Assembly (NCBI GenBank): GCA_030549335.1
Contig: CM060191.1
Coordinates: 57,981,947-58,045,946, forward strand
Origin: Pontederia crassipes
Taxonomy: Eukaryota > Streptophyta > Magnoliopsida > Commelinales > Pontederiaceae
Direction: 5' to 3'
DNA length: 64,000 nucleotides
The stretch's first letter is position 1; every line of letters starts with the position of its first letter. Made by a program: the position numbers and the translations under genes. Under the pieces are notes generated by a model. The model searched no databases, was not told the DNA's origin, and saw nothing but the letters and a program-made list of their open reading frames with translations. This document shows, in pieces, positions 11,374-25,440 of this stretch.

Positions 11374-11379
11374 TGTCTC
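11374..11379 (+). promoter_or_regulatory. Canonical auxin-response element TGTCTC
   Basis: A TGTCTC hexamer about 285 bp upstream of the GH3 start. A lone hexamer is common by chance, so its value comes from the nearby TGTCGG palindrome. Confidence 0.45.
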
Positions 11380-11398
11380 GACGTTAGCAAATTAATTT

Positions 11399-11434
11399 AG
11401 AGAGAGAGAGAAAAAGAGAGAGAGAGAGAGAGAT
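11399..11434. repeat. (GA)n tract upstream of GH3
   Basis: An interrupted GA repeat, about 310 bp upstream of the GH3 start. GA-rich tracts are common in plant promoters and can bind BPC/GAGA-type proteins; no function can be claimed here. Confidence 0.85.
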
Positions 11435-12819
<1,385 letters not shown>

Positions 12820-12828
12820 TAAAAATAT

Positions 12829-13739
12829 GAGTGTCCTTAATGTCACTCCTCTAATCCTTAATGCTACTTCACATTTCTCATTTTATCCTCTTATTTTCAT
12901 TAATATTCTCTCCCTTTCACTTCTCTCATAGTGCCTTTTCATCTTCCACTTTCACCAAACTTATTTAAATTAATTAATATTCTAATTATCTTTCCTTTCC
13001 CCACTTCCCCTCTTTTGTGATTAGTGCTTTTATTTTCTTATGATAAAAATATAATACTTATATGATATTACATATGATACACATATAAATTTAATTAATA
13101 TGTAAAACTAAAATTGCATCAAATATGTAAAGTATTAGAAAAAACATATGAAATAAAATGGAAATAAAAAATAGTGTAAGTGAAAATAAACTACTACAGA
13201 AAAAATTAAGGGAATAATATCATATAATATAAAGGGAACACATATTAATTTAATTTAATATTGTAATATACATATAAATTAGTTTTGGAAAAATATAAGA
13301 TAAATGAGTTCTAAAAAATTGGAATAATGACACAGACTTATTAAATAATCAAAATATAAAATTATTTGTATAAAATTATTTTTAATTTTTCTGTAGTATT
13401 TTATTTTCACTTACACTATTTTTATTTCCATTTTATTTCATATATCTTTTCTAATATTTTACATATTTGATGCAATTTTAGTTTTACATATTAATTAAAT
13501 ATATGTGTGTATCATATCTCATATTATATAAGTATCATATTTTTATCATAAAAAAATAAAAGCACTAATCAGAAAAGAGATAAAATGGAGAAAGAAAAGA
13601 TAATTAAAATATTAATTAATTTAAACAAGTTTGGTGAAAAGTGGAAGATGAAAAGGCACTATGCGAGAAGTGAAGAGAGATAATATTAATAAAAGTAAGA
13701 GGATAAAATGGGAAATGTGGAGTGACATTAAGGACACTC
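12829..13739. mobile_element. 911-bp foldback MITE, Mutator-like
   Basis: The element begins GAGTGTCCTTAATGTCACTC and ends with its reverse complement. The two arms (about 12829-13215 and 13380-13739) stay complementary for roughly 360 bp with scattered mismatches, leaving a loop of about 165 bp. It is flanked by a perfect 9-bp direct repeat, TAAAAATAT, at 12820-12828 and 13740-13748. Long inverted arms plus 9-bp target duplications fit a non-autonomous Mutator-like (MULE) element. It has no coding capacity. The AT-rich flank weakens the duplication as evidence only slightly, since it abuts the terminal repeats exactly on both sides. Confidence 0.85.
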
Positions 13740-13748
13740 TAAAAATAT

Positions 13749-14133
13749 TGATATTATAAATAAATATATATATGACATTTGTATTTATATATGTTACCCG
13801 TGACCCTATGGGAGCAGCATGGGCGATTGGGCATCATTGCGACAAGTGACCAGTCTATAACCGTAGGAAAACATAAAGGGCCCTATGATGCTTATTATTA
13901 TGATGCGGCCAATAAGTATGCGTGCTAATGAGGCAGCAAACCTATTTAATTTATTCAAAATGAAGTGATACATTTATTTATATACACGGTGGGCAGTGCA
14001 CAAGAATACAATTACGACGTGATACACAGTATGATAGACTGACATATCCCTAATTTCTTCATTATTAACAATTAACATGAGATTATGAACACGCATTTTT
14101 CATATAGAGAACACTACAATACACACACATATA
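13749..14133. other. AT-rich intergenic sequence
   Basis: No gene or repeat boundary recognised. Confidence 0.35.
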
Positions 14134-14357
14134 TGTGTGTTATTTATTTATGTTTCTTAGATAGTTACTTGATAATATCCAAAGTATATTAAGAATGTAT
14201 ATTATTAAAATGTTTCATAATGAATCTGACTTTTTATAGTTTCATCATGTTGCAATATCATATTTTGAATATTATCAAGTAACCAACTAACAAACATAAA
14301 TAAATAACACACACACACACATATATATATATCGCAACATGATAAATTATAAAAGTA
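14134..14357. repeat. Nested inverted repeat
   Basis: Arms at 14134-14176 and 14271-14313 (starting TGTGTGTTATTTATTTATG) are complementary with about four mismatches. A second pair, 14229-14261 and 14326-14357, around CATCATGTTGCAATATC, is also complementary, so the two hairpins interlock. It is probably a decayed palindromic MITE. No target duplication was found. Confidence 0.6.
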
Positions 14358-14614
14358 GTTAATTACATTCATTACAAAATATTTTAATACTTATAAATTC
14401 TTAATTAAAATATAGATATAATGATTGTTTGTGATTCTAATTATTTGGAGGACAAGGCGCCTTTCTGGGAGGACTGTGAGCAATAAGATATCACTCTAGA
14501 AAAAAGATAGAATTCTAATCTTGTATCTTAGGTAGATAATTTTTATCGGACTTAGGTAACCAAATACGTAAAAGGTTTTCTCAAGTCAAATAGAGAAGGG
14601 AGCTTGACTGCAAT

Positions 14615-15121
14615 TAGGGTGTAAAAAAAAACTTCATCAACTCGAAAATTTTACTAGATTAAAAAAATTGAATAAAAAATAAAAAATTACGAGACTGAAT
14701 ATGATTAAAATTCATCCGTTAAAATTAGGATCTTACCCTAAAAAACGAACTGCATTTTTTATTTATATAATTAATTCATAAGTTTATCATTTTTTTATAA
14801 TCAATATAATATTGTTGTATATAATTGTATATTTTCTATCATATTATTGAACTCTAATTTAATAACTTTAAAATTTTAGTAGTATATTAAATATTCAATT
14901 AATTTTTTAGCTAATTTTAATTTATTATGTGTATTTATATAATTATATATCAGTATGACCCTAAAAAATCATCCAAAAGAATTGACCCGTTAAAAGATAG
15001 TTTTTATTTTTTAAAAAAAAATGGATTTAGGATGATTATTAATTTTTAAAATCGACCTAGAAAATAATGAATGATTTTTTTAGATTGAAATATCATCCAA
15101 CTCTGATTACTTTCGCCCGTA
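14615..15121. mobile_element. hAT-like MITE, 507 bp
   Basis: The termini TAGGGTGTAAA and (reverse complement of the right end) TACGGGCGAAA are imperfect inverted repeats. Flanks ACTGCAAT (14607-14614) and ATTGCAAT (15122-15129) match at seven of eight bases, the hAT target-duplication length. A related copy, starting TAGGGGTGTAAAAAAATTG, lies at 33782. There is no coding capacity. Confidence 0.55.
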
Positions 15122-15129
15122 ATTGCAAT

Positions 15130-16396
15130 ACCAAGAGCTTGGACGCATAGTGAAGTTTCTCATCTTAAATATATATAAGATTGTTTTGAATATAATTTTA
15201 TGCAAAACAAAAAATGCATGAAATGCTTATTAATTTTTATTAATATGCATTATAATCCTTCAAAACTAGATCACCGAATTATAGTTGTATGGACCACTTA
15301 ATCACTCCAAAGACGAAACTACACGGCACCCAGCCCCCTTCTCCAAATTGAAGTAACAAAGGCAGAGTAGGCATCTTAATTAATGTCTTAGGGGAATCTG
15401 TCTCTCATTTCCTACTAGCAATATATAACACCTTCAAATGGTTGATTGGAGAGCTTGTCCTCATAAGGAAACTAATTAAGCTGACCCGATATATAAACTA
15501 ATTATGGGTTGAGGACGTCTAGTTTTTTTTTTCTTTTTGTAATATCGGATGTTGAAAGTTTAATCAGAAGCCCTATTAGTTTAATGAAAACCTCGAATCA
15601 TTGTCATCGTCGTTAATTTATTAGGTTTATTATATTACTTCTCAATATCATAGAAAAACGGCATTCTTCATGTAAAAAAACGATTCCATTGAGTTGTTGA
15701 TTTTTATTTTTATTTTGTTAATTATTTGGTCACCAGCCCCATAACTCTGTATATTATGCTTTTATCATTGGTTATATTACTATTGAGTAGTCCTTCTATA
15801 TATAAAAGGACGTCAAGGACAATTAATGACAATATTAACTCCTTTTGGACGTGCATGGTGTCGATCGTACGTGCGCATCTAGTTGTACTCTTTTACCACA
15901 TATCCATATATATATATATATATATATATAAATTAGCCTCTTATTGGATGGATTAAAGAACGAGAATGGGCAAAGAGATGTCTCAATTTTGGCAAGTTTC
16001 CTTGTACTTACCACTAAATTCAACAGTTGACCGTTTGTTTTGTAGTGAATTTAATTTTGGGATTAAATTTACTTAGAATTAAATATTCGATTCGTTGAAT
16101 TAACTTATCTTATTCCTATCTAAAAGCGTTAGAAGACTATTTCCTAATTTATTACTAATTGATAATTTTAATAAGGGTTTAATGTTTGTGTTATCTCTTT
16201 TATGGGTAGCACCATTATACATTTATTAATCACCATTCAAATCATGATGGATGGTGGCTTAATTAATTGGACACTTTTTTTATCCACCATTCATCGTGAA
16301 ATGGACGATGATTAATAGGAGTATGATGATACTACCCTAGCACATTCATTTTTTTCCTTTTAATAAAATCTCAATCGGAATTAGATGGCACTGAAT
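15130..16396. other. AT-rich intergenic sequence with a (TA)n microsatellite
   Basis: No gene recognised. A TA repeat occupies about 15905-15931. Confidence 0.4.
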
Positions 16397-17815
16397 ATTG
16401 GAACAAAATTTTTATGTCTTATCTACTTATATTTTGATGATACAAATATTGAATTATTAAAGTTATATATTTCAAGTATTAATAATGTTTTGAATTCTAT
16501 CTCAACTGAAATCGTCTATACCCAAGACATTTTGAAGTCAAAGGCGCTCTTGCATTACGGGGGTCGTTGGGTCTAGGAGGGTGTGGGGGCGGAGTCCTCT
16601 GGACGAAAATTTTATGGGATATTATGTATGATTCAGAATTAATTTATTTTCTTATCACGATATAGATGTCATATTTTTTAGGGATTAATTCAAGTTTGTA
16701 ATTTTTATCATTTGTAAAAAGAAATGTCTATATAAACTCCCTAGAGGTTCAAACATAAAATAATTCGGTCTTGTAAACCTTTTCTATTTTTTCCATCTAA
16801 TAAAACTCTATGTCGTCTTAAATTTCTCGAATTTTCTTGCGGTGCATAATTTCATTCGTATAGAAACCCTAACATCAAGTGCGAAAAAATTTAATTTAGA
16901 ATGAATTATTTCATGCACTATAATTTAAACCAATATTTGAATGTGTTTTATTTATGTTTAGATCAACACATGACTATAAAAGTTGTAGAGAATCTTGCTA
17001 GTTTTCCAACAAATAAAAAATATCTCATTCCAATAACCATGCAAAAACTTATGTGCAAATAGTGTAAGGTGATCGATTAACAATCTAGTAAATCGGTCGA
17101 TCGATAAATATGGAAAATACACAAATCAAATGATATTTGGAGATTGATTGATCTATACCAGTCGACTGGTGACGAAAGAGTGGTCGATCGATTTAATCAG
17201 TCGAGTAACTAGTCAACTAGTGAATGAGAAGGTCCAATGATTGAACCTCCAAAGATTATATTTTCAACAATTATAAGGAGTGATCGACCAATGAATAAGG
17301 CAGTGGACTGGTCTATGAGCAAAATGTATAGTAACGATCATATTTTTGCTCAAACGATGGGAAATAAGTCTGAACGACTAAATGAAGTTAAGAATGCTAT
17401 AAAAAATTTCAAATGTGATAGAATGATCAAGACTTCTAAGCAAACGTGGGAAGAACACTCGTGAAATTTATTTGAGTCAAAAGCTTTAAATCTTGTAATC
17501 CTTTTTTTTTCTTTTCTTTTCTCGTGTGAGCTTCAAAATTGTAAAAGATTGAGTAATGTTGTAGTGCCTTTGTATAAATGATTGAGCTGATGAGTAATAA
17601 GAAGTTGTCTTACCTCTTGAGTGAAGAAAATGTGGGTGAAAGCTTCGAAGATAGGTGTGTCTTATCTCTCGAAACGGAGAAAATGCAAAAATTGTAAAAG
17701 ATTTCTTTCTTACCCCACTTGAAACGAAGGAAAAGTATTAGTGGAATCTGTGACAATTTCAAGGTTATGACATCAAAATGAGGACGTAGGTTGTGGCGCA
17801 AAAACATATTAACCA
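16397..17815 (+). mobile_element. Decayed LTR of a Sirevirus-like Ty1/Copia family
   Basis: The segment shares ordered blocks with the better-preserved LTR at 59434-60609: a start like TATTGGAACAAA, then TTTTGATGATACAAATAT, GTTGTAGAGAATC, a run rich in GATCGATC/GTCGACTGG words, and an end with CTCTCGAAACGGAGAAA and AGTGGAATCTGTGAC. It stops abruptly near 17812 where AT-rich unrelated sequence begins. No internal retrotransposon sequence is attached. Confidence 0.5.
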
Positions 17816-19033
17816 TTAATTATAAATTGATTGAATATTAATTATAGCTGCATTCGTAAATATGAATATAAATGCAAATATTTGTACATAAATACAAATA
17901 CCCACATAAATGTATATAGACAGAAAGACATATATATGCCTATAAATATTGATTTAATTAAGTAGATAATGTTAATTTGTATAACTATATATGTTACCTA
18001 TACTATATATACTTTAATGAATATATTGATTATAAATGTCTTCATAGATGTATATAAATACAAATACATATACATACATATTTTCATGTATACATAATGT
18101 TAATGCAAATAATATAGTTCATCTAATTTGAATATCAATGTCGACGTCTATATATATATATATATATATATTCATCATATAAATTGTAGATGCCATATTA
18201 TATCTTAATTATCTATAAAATATATTTTTATCTCCTTAATAATACAAATATTAAAAATCAATATAAATGGAATTAAGCGATATCATTTTCTAAATCATTT
18301 AATTTAATTAGAGAATTGTAATATTAAAAATTAATTTTATTATTTAACCACCGTAGAGACATCATGGAGACGCAACCAAAAATGTGTTTGACTAGCGTCA
18401 CATTAGTGTCACACTTCTCTCGACGCTAAACTATAACGCCATATTAACATCTCATTTTCTTCTAATTCATGGTGGAAAGCCATATCAGCTCCTAATTAGC
18501 GTCGCAATAGTTGGTGACGTTGAAAAATTCACCTAAAATCCCTAGCCCCTCTTTTTGTTTTAACATTTTATCATTTTACTATCATCTCCATTGTTGCTAT
18601 GCCGCCATTGTTCTCTGATGCACCGTGACCATTGCCTTCGTCGTTCGTGCACCGTTGATTTCAACTCAATGCTACCACTGCCGAGCCACCGTCCATTGTC
18701 ATCACTGCCACAAGGTTCGCAATCATCCTCCGCCTCCGACCCCTGACCCCGCCATACTCCATCGAGACCATCGTCTGAGCTGCCTTCCTCCATCGTCAGC
18801 CTTTGCGCTGACCTTGACACCACCGCACTCCTTTGGTCATAAGTCCTCACCTCACTGTAGGAATCTCTAACAGATATAAATCCTAGAGGTTGTGGAATAT
18901 CTCTTGCAGCGTAAGCGGATCTTTTCCACGAATTCTTGACGAACGCACTTGGACCTCAGAATCGGGAAGGGGAATAGAACTCTTTGCCACAGCACAAGTG
19001 CCTCTGTAAGAACCTCTTCGAAAATATGTTTGG
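17641..19033. repeat. 1.39-kb tandem duplication, copy 1
   Basis: The unit begins AGCTTCGAAGATAGGTGTG and is repeated from 19034 with an offset of 1393 bp and small indels. It contains the end of the Sirevirus-like LTR, an AT-rich part, a block with repeated GCGTC/GACGC words (about 18355-18530), a GC-richer part (18590-18850), and finally about 160 bp (18871-19033) of the Copia LTR that is present in full at 20294-20792. The GCGTC words resemble subterminal repeats of CACTA elements, which is only a guess. Confidence 0.85.
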
Positions 19034-19554
19034 AGCTTCGAAGATAGGTGTGTCTTATCTCTCGAAACGGAGAAAATATAAGAATTGTAAAAGATTTCTT
19101 TCTTACTCCACTTGAAACGAAGGAAAAGTGTTAGTGGAATCTGTGACAATTTCAAGGTTAAGACGTCAAAATGAGGACGTAGGTTGTGGCGCAAAAACAT
19201 ATTAACCATTAATTATAAATTGATTGAATATTAATTATACCTGCATTCATAAATATGAATATAAATGCAAATATTTGTACATAAATACAAATACCCACAT
19301 AAATGTATATAGACAAAAAGACATATATATACCAATATATATTGATTTAATTAAGTAGATAATTTTAATTTGTATAACTATATATGTTACCTATACTATA
19401 TATACTTTAATGAATATATTGATTATAAATGTCTTCATAGATGTATATAAATACAAATACATATACATACATATTTTCATGTAAACTTATGTATACATTT
19501 AATTATTAATGCAAATAATATAGTTCATCTAATTTGAATATCAATGTCGACGTC

Positions 19555-19585
<31 letters not shown>

Positions 19586-20293
19586 TTCAACATATAAATT
19601 GTAGATGCAAAATATACATATATTATATCTTAATTACCTATAAAATATATTTTATCTCCTTAATAATACAAATATTAAAAATCAATATAAATGGAATTAA
19701 GCGATATCATTTTCTAAATCATTTAATTTAATTAGAGAATTGTAATATTAAAAATTAATTTTATTATTTAACCACCGTAGAGACATCATGGAGATGCAAT
19801 CGAAAATGTGTTTGACTAGCGTCACATTAGTGTCGCACTTCTCTCGACGCTAAACTATAATGCCATGTTAACATCTCCTTTTCTTCTAATTCATGGTGGA
19901 AAGCCATATTAGCTCCAAATTAACGTCGCAATAGTTGGTGACGTTGAAAAATTCACCTAAAATCCCTAGCCCCTCTTTTTTGTTTTAACATTTTATCGTT
20001 TTACTGTCATCTCCATCGTTGCTCTGTCGCCATTGTTCTTTGATGCACCATGACCATTGCATTCGTCGTCCGTGCACCGCTGAGTTTACCTCAATGCTGC
20101 CACTACCGAGTCACCGTCCATCGTCATCGCTGCCACAAGGTTCGCAATCATCCTCCGCTTTCGACCCCCGACCCCGCCATACTCCATCAGGTCCATCGTC
20201 TGAGCTGCCTTCCTCCGTCGTCGGCCTTTGCGCCGACCTTGACACCACCGACTCCTTTGGTCATAAGTCCTCGCCTCACTATAGGAATTTCTA
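19034..20293. repeat. 1.39-kb tandem duplication, copy 2 (non-LTR part)
   Basis: Second copy of the unit at 17641-18870, about 95 percent alike by eye, including a (TA)n run (about 19555-19580; 18150-18172 in copy 1). It runs directly into the left LTR of the Copia element at 20294. Confidence 0.85.
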
Positions 20294-20792
20294 ACAGATA
20301 TAAATCCTAGAGGTTGCGGAATATCTCTTGCAGCGTAAGCGGATCATCGGGACTTTTCCATGAACTCTTGACGAACGCACTTGGACCTTGGGATCGGGAA
20401 TTGAACTTGGGGGGAACAGAACTCTTTGCCACAGCACAAGTGTCTCTTGAAGAACCTCTTCGAAAGCATGTTTTGGACCTCTGGTATGGGTCCCCTTTTA
20501 TAGGAGAGAAAAATTTGGGCGAGAAGTTAGGCAGAACGCATTATGCACGTTCATCGCGCGTAATGACGTGTCGCCTCAACCCATGTTTCTTGCGGCGCAA
20601 ATATTAGATCGCGCAATCTCTGCGTGACAACACAGTCCGCACGCGCGTCGCATGGCCCGTGTGCACTACAGCGCGATCCGCGCAAGCATCGCACGCTCCG
20701 CACGAGCGTCGATCCGCTCGCGCGTCCGACGGTCTGCACGCGTCGCGCAGTCCACGCTAGTAATGCCCATGTGGGCATTTTCCAACAATCTC
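20294..20792 (-). repeat. 3' LTR of the Copia element
   Basis: Follows a purine-rich tract on the - strand (GGGCAAGTGGGAGA, the usual polypurine primer position) and starts TGTTGGAAAATG. The part at 20620-20770 is GC-rich with many GCGCG words. Confidence 0.75.
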
Positions 20793-21950
20793 CCACTTGC
20801 CCGCATTGGACATTGTACTTTCGTTCGTCTAAAATTGGTAAATGTATCATACGACCTATGAGTACAGGCACGCTTCCTTATACGAGCTAAAAGATACTTG
20901 TTAAGGTTCAATCGCTCAATTATCTTTAGAGCGTATGTCCCGTTAGGGATTCATGATAGCTCACATATGAGCCAACAAATACTCAAATAATGTAACTCGT
21001 TATGCCCTCGATCTGTCTTGCAGCATAGCCAAGACAACATATGCCTTGCTCCGCGGTAACTTCCTTTCACATACACTATATTTTTCAACATAAGAAAAAT
21101 AGTTGGCCAATTGTACGTGAAAGTTTAATGTAGTTCATAACAGTTCTTTCTCTCTCCCTCATGTCTCTTAGTAGTGAACCAGCTACTTTCCTAGACGTAG
21201 CTCGATAGGCTACCTCACTTTTCACATTTGAGTACCCCGCTAAAGTAGCAAGCACTAATTCCTTTCCTTAAGACATAGTCAAGAATCTAAGGGCATGTGC
21301 TGACGAATCATTTGCCAGAAACTCACGCTATGATGACCATTGAACTAATCAATTCATCATGTCTCTAGGTCGACTTTGCATACTTGGTACTAAACACAAG
21401 TACTGCGGTGGAGACTCCCACTAAACGTATGTCTAGCTCTGTTTAAATTGTACACCGCACAGACTTAAGTTCAGTCGCTAACTTTTAGCGCCTAACTCAT
21501 AGTTTTCAAATTGCTCGCCATCCTATAGTGCCAAATTTGAATCTCGCATCTGGCCCCTCTCTCTCTTAATGAGGCAACATTGAGTTACTAAAACTTATAT
21601 TTTAATATATTTTTAATAATCACATTATGATTCACACAATTTATTCCGCTCGGTATCTTTGTAAGCGCCAAAAATATTTGTTCGTGTGAAGTGAACAAAT
21701 CTAGGCCTGATCGACATACTTTTCATATGCATAATAAGACTTTACAATAATGAATTTATTAAAGAAAAATAATCTTTTATTCATTGAAAATTGAGTACAT
21801 CATTGCGTTTATAATCTACACAGTCCTAAGACATTTACATGTCTCAAAAATGTCTCTCTTGATAATGGTTTGGTGAACGGATCATAAACCATTTTGTGCA
21901 TTGATATGTACTTAATTGAGATCTCCTATTTGACTTCTTGATTTTGTATT

Positions 21951-22133
21951 TCATGTAGATATGCTTTCCTTTGGGTATTTCTCGTCCTTCACATAAGCAA
22001 TAGCGGTGAATTTTTGTTCATCAACGTCACCAGCACAATCAGCATCAGTGAATCTAGCAAGTCGTAAAGTTCCTTCATGATAGCACAGTGCAAGATCTGT
22101 AGTACCCTTGAGATATTTCATGATTCTCTTCAC
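21951..22133 (-). pseudogene. Copia RNase H fragment
   Basis: The frame reads KRIMKYLKGTTDLALCY and then FTDADCAGDVDEQKFTA, matching the RT connection and RNase H start of Copia polyproteins (usually YSDADWAG). It is isolated by stops on both sides. Confidence 0.8.
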
Positions 22134-22199
22134 TGCCTTCCAATGTTGATGACCTGAATTAGCGTGATATCGACTAATTAGACCTATGACAACATATGT

Positions 22200-23340
22200 C
22201 CGGACAAGTACACATCGTAGCGTACATCAGGCTGCCAACCACACTCGCATAGGGAACATTGGACATTTTCTTTTATTCCTCTAGAGTTTTAGGGCACGTG
22301 TCCAAGTTTAAGACCTCACCTTTCATAATAGGAGTGTCAATGGATTTGCAACCATACATGCAAAATCGTTTCAAAACTTCCTCTATATATGATTCATGCG
22401 ACAAAGCAAGGAGTCATTTGGAATGATCGCGTTAGATTTTCACACTCAACATGTAGGTTGCTTCACCCATGTCCTTCATTTCAAACATGCAGGATAATCA
22501 TTGCTTAATGGTAATGATCAAATTTCTATTATTGACAGCTATTAGAATTTCGTCCACATGTAACGTTAGGATAGCAAAATTATCCTCGAACTTATAAACA
22601 TACATGCAGTGGTCTTCATCAATCATGTTAAAATCGTACGAAATAATTGACTGATTGAACTTAAGATATTAACTTTGCGCTCTGCTTCTTTACAACGAAA
22701 CTTTGAGGTTGCTCCATGTAAATTTTCTCATCTAGTTCTCCATTGAGAAATGCGATTTTTACATCCATTTGATATAATTCTAAGTCCATATCCGCGACTA
22801 TAGCTAATATTAGGCGAATTGAAGCAAATCTTACAACTCATTTTTACATCCATTTTATATCTTTTAATTGGTCCATACATGTCACGTTTAATTTTGAGAA
22901 CTTATTTGTTCTCAATTGTCTCACGGCCTGGTGGGTGATCAACCAAGTCACAAACTTGATTTTCATGCATGGACCCTAGCTCTTCCTCCATTGCCTTAAT
23001 TCATTCTTTCTTAGCAGGGAACGAGAGAGCCTCTTTAATAGATCTGGACTCAAGTTCATCTTCCAGAGTTACTATATGGGCATCATGTGGCCCATGTTCA
23101 TGCAGCCCTTCGATTTCAAATCGTCGACGCGGAACATGTTTTCTAGTAGTCTGTTGAAGGGAACTTTTAGGTTAGTCAATTGACGGTGGGTTGATCCGCT
23201 TATACCGTCAACTCGGGATCTTCTTCTTCATCTAGGAGAAGTCTCGTGTATATCTCGCCTTGCTTAGAAAATTCATTCTCTATGAATGTCATATCTCGCT
23301 TTTATTTTTTTATTACCGTACCATCTTCTCTTTCACATAT
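22200..23340 (-). pseudogene. Copia reverse transcriptase region, inactive
   Basis: Short frames match Copia RT. Around 22535-22650 the - strand reads DHCMYVYKFEDNFAILTLHV followed by DEILIA. The catalytic box normally written YVDD is HVDE here (22549-22560), so a catalytic aspartate is lost in addition to frame breaks. Confidence 0.7.
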
Positions 23341-23379
23341 GAATACATAGTCCTTAGAGGAGTCACAATATCTTATAAA

Positions 23380-24130
23380 GATGCATTTCTGTCCACTTGG
23401 ACCCAACTTCCCATACTTATGAGAGTTGTTTAAAACATAAGTTGCGCAACCCCAAGAGCGCAAATAACTAAGATTAGGCTTTCAACCTCTCCAAAGTTTG
23501 TAAGGAGTGATAGGAACGGATATCGATGATACACAGTTTAAAATGTAGCGTCAGTTAATAGTGCATCTCCTCAATACAAAATTGAAAGATTAGCTTGCGT
23601 CATCATGGATCAGACCATATCAAATAAGGTACGATTCCAATCTTTCTGCAACACCATTTTGTTGCGGAGTTCTTGGTACTGTTAGTTTCTAATTGTACCC
23701 TTTTCATCATATAACTTTTTGAATAAGTCAGAGAGATATCGTCCATGGTTGGTTCGCAAGGTTTTAATTTTGTGATCCACTTAATTCTCTCATGTTCATG
23801 AATCGTACAAAACAATTCAAGGCTCCAGACTTATGAGAAATCAAGTATACAACACCATAACATGAATAATCATATATGAACGTGATGAAGTAAGAAAAAC
23901 TGTGTCATGCGTGAACATTCATCGGACCACATATGTCTGAATGGATTAATTGTAATGGGTATTCGACACGTTTTTCCTTTTCAAATGGTGTTCTTGTTTT
24001 CTTACCAGCTAGGCATTCCTCACAAGTTGAAAGATCAATTTTTGCGAGAGATCCCAAAAGGCCTCCTCTAGCAAGTCTATTCATGCGGTCTTAACAAATG
24101 TGTCCAATTCTAGCATGCCAAATATTGGCA
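23380..24130 (-). pseudogene. Copia integrase region
   Basis: On the - strand near 24010-24110 the frame gives RLARGGLLGSLAKIDLSTC followed by EECLAGK, the integrase zinc-finger end. Near 23400-23500 it gives LRSWGCATYVLNNSHKYGKL and SGQKCIFIRY, the integrase C-terminal region. An in-frame stop lies between TPYKLWRG and the next conserved block. Confidence 0.75.
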
Positions 24131-24559
24131 CTTTCATTCACATCAACAGATGAAATAAAATGATAACTATCAACAATAGATGCTATATTTAAAACATAGA
24201 AACAATTATTGAGAAAATCATTGCATAAAAGGACATTGTCAAGACATATTGTCATTTATTTTCTCTGAAAACTTATTACATAATTAAGCTTATCTAATGC
24301 TGACACAGAAAGTAAATTTCGCCTAAAAGTTGGAGTATATAGGATGTCATGAAAGTAAAGAATTTGATTGTTGCTAGGTTCTAACTTGCAAGTTCCAATG
24401 CCTTTAACTTCAACTCTATCGTTGTTTCCAACGTAAATCCATTTGCTCCCCGCACTTATTCAGCGAAATTCTAGGAAGACTCCGCGATATCTTGCTACAT
24501 AATCGGTGGCTCTTGAGTCTGCAATTAAGGAAGGATGAGTTTCAGCAATTAAGACACAA

Positions 24560-25440
24560 TTAAAGACAAGCAAAAGAATCATGATTAGGACAGACCTTCT
24601 TAAGCTCGGTGCAATCACGAGCAAAGTGATCATGTTTGGTACAATTGTAACATTTTATTTTATTCATGTCTGTCATGCCGTCACATTTTCCAAGTTTGCG
24701 CTGGTATCCTTGGACTATCTTTTGTCCAGCATTTCTGCTCTTCTTGTTTGGTTGCAACTTATGCGACATTTTTATCATGGATTAAGAACTAGCTCTTCGT
24801 CCACCATTTTCAGCAACTAATACTTCAGAGGATTGATTCATGGCTTGAAGGGTCTCATCCTACATTTCAATGTGGCGAGCAGCTTGGTCAAAAGTTTTAA
24901 CACTTTCGTTGTGCATCAAATTACAACGCATATGTTCCCAACTTTTAGAAAGAAAATGAATTAAAGCCTGCACTTGTTGCTCGTCATCGAGCACTTGTCC
25001 TGCATTCTTAAGTTCATGGATCATGTTAGACATCTCTTGAATATGCTACATCATGATGATGATTTGGTCGCTTCCGATCAGAGTCAAATTTAATTGTGAG
25101 CATTCGACGCTTGGTGGTCATAGTGACCCATATTTATTGCGGAGTGTCGCCCACATTTCAAATGTTGTCTTATAGACTTCGAATTCGCACAAGAGGGAAT
25201 TGTTCAATATGCTCAGTAACGTAATGCGAGCAATATGACTCTTTTTTGTACAGGCTTGATATGCCTCCATGTCCCTCTGGCGTTGGGCATTTTTTCATGT
25301 GCTAGTTCATTGACAACATGGTTGATGGTCTCCAAGACCTCTTGTTCTTCTAGAAGATATTGAACACCTTGCAGTGCCAAATAACATAATTATCGCCTTC
25401 AGGTCAGCAATTATTGTTCTGAAACTCATGATCTAGTTTG
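24560..25440 (-). pseudogene. Copia gag with zinc knuckle
   Basis: The frame at 24560-24778 holds an intact CCHC knuckle, CYNCTKHDHFARDC, the RNA-binding nucleocapsid motif. Upstream (25440-24780) the - strand is gag-like but broken by stops. Confidence 0.75.
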
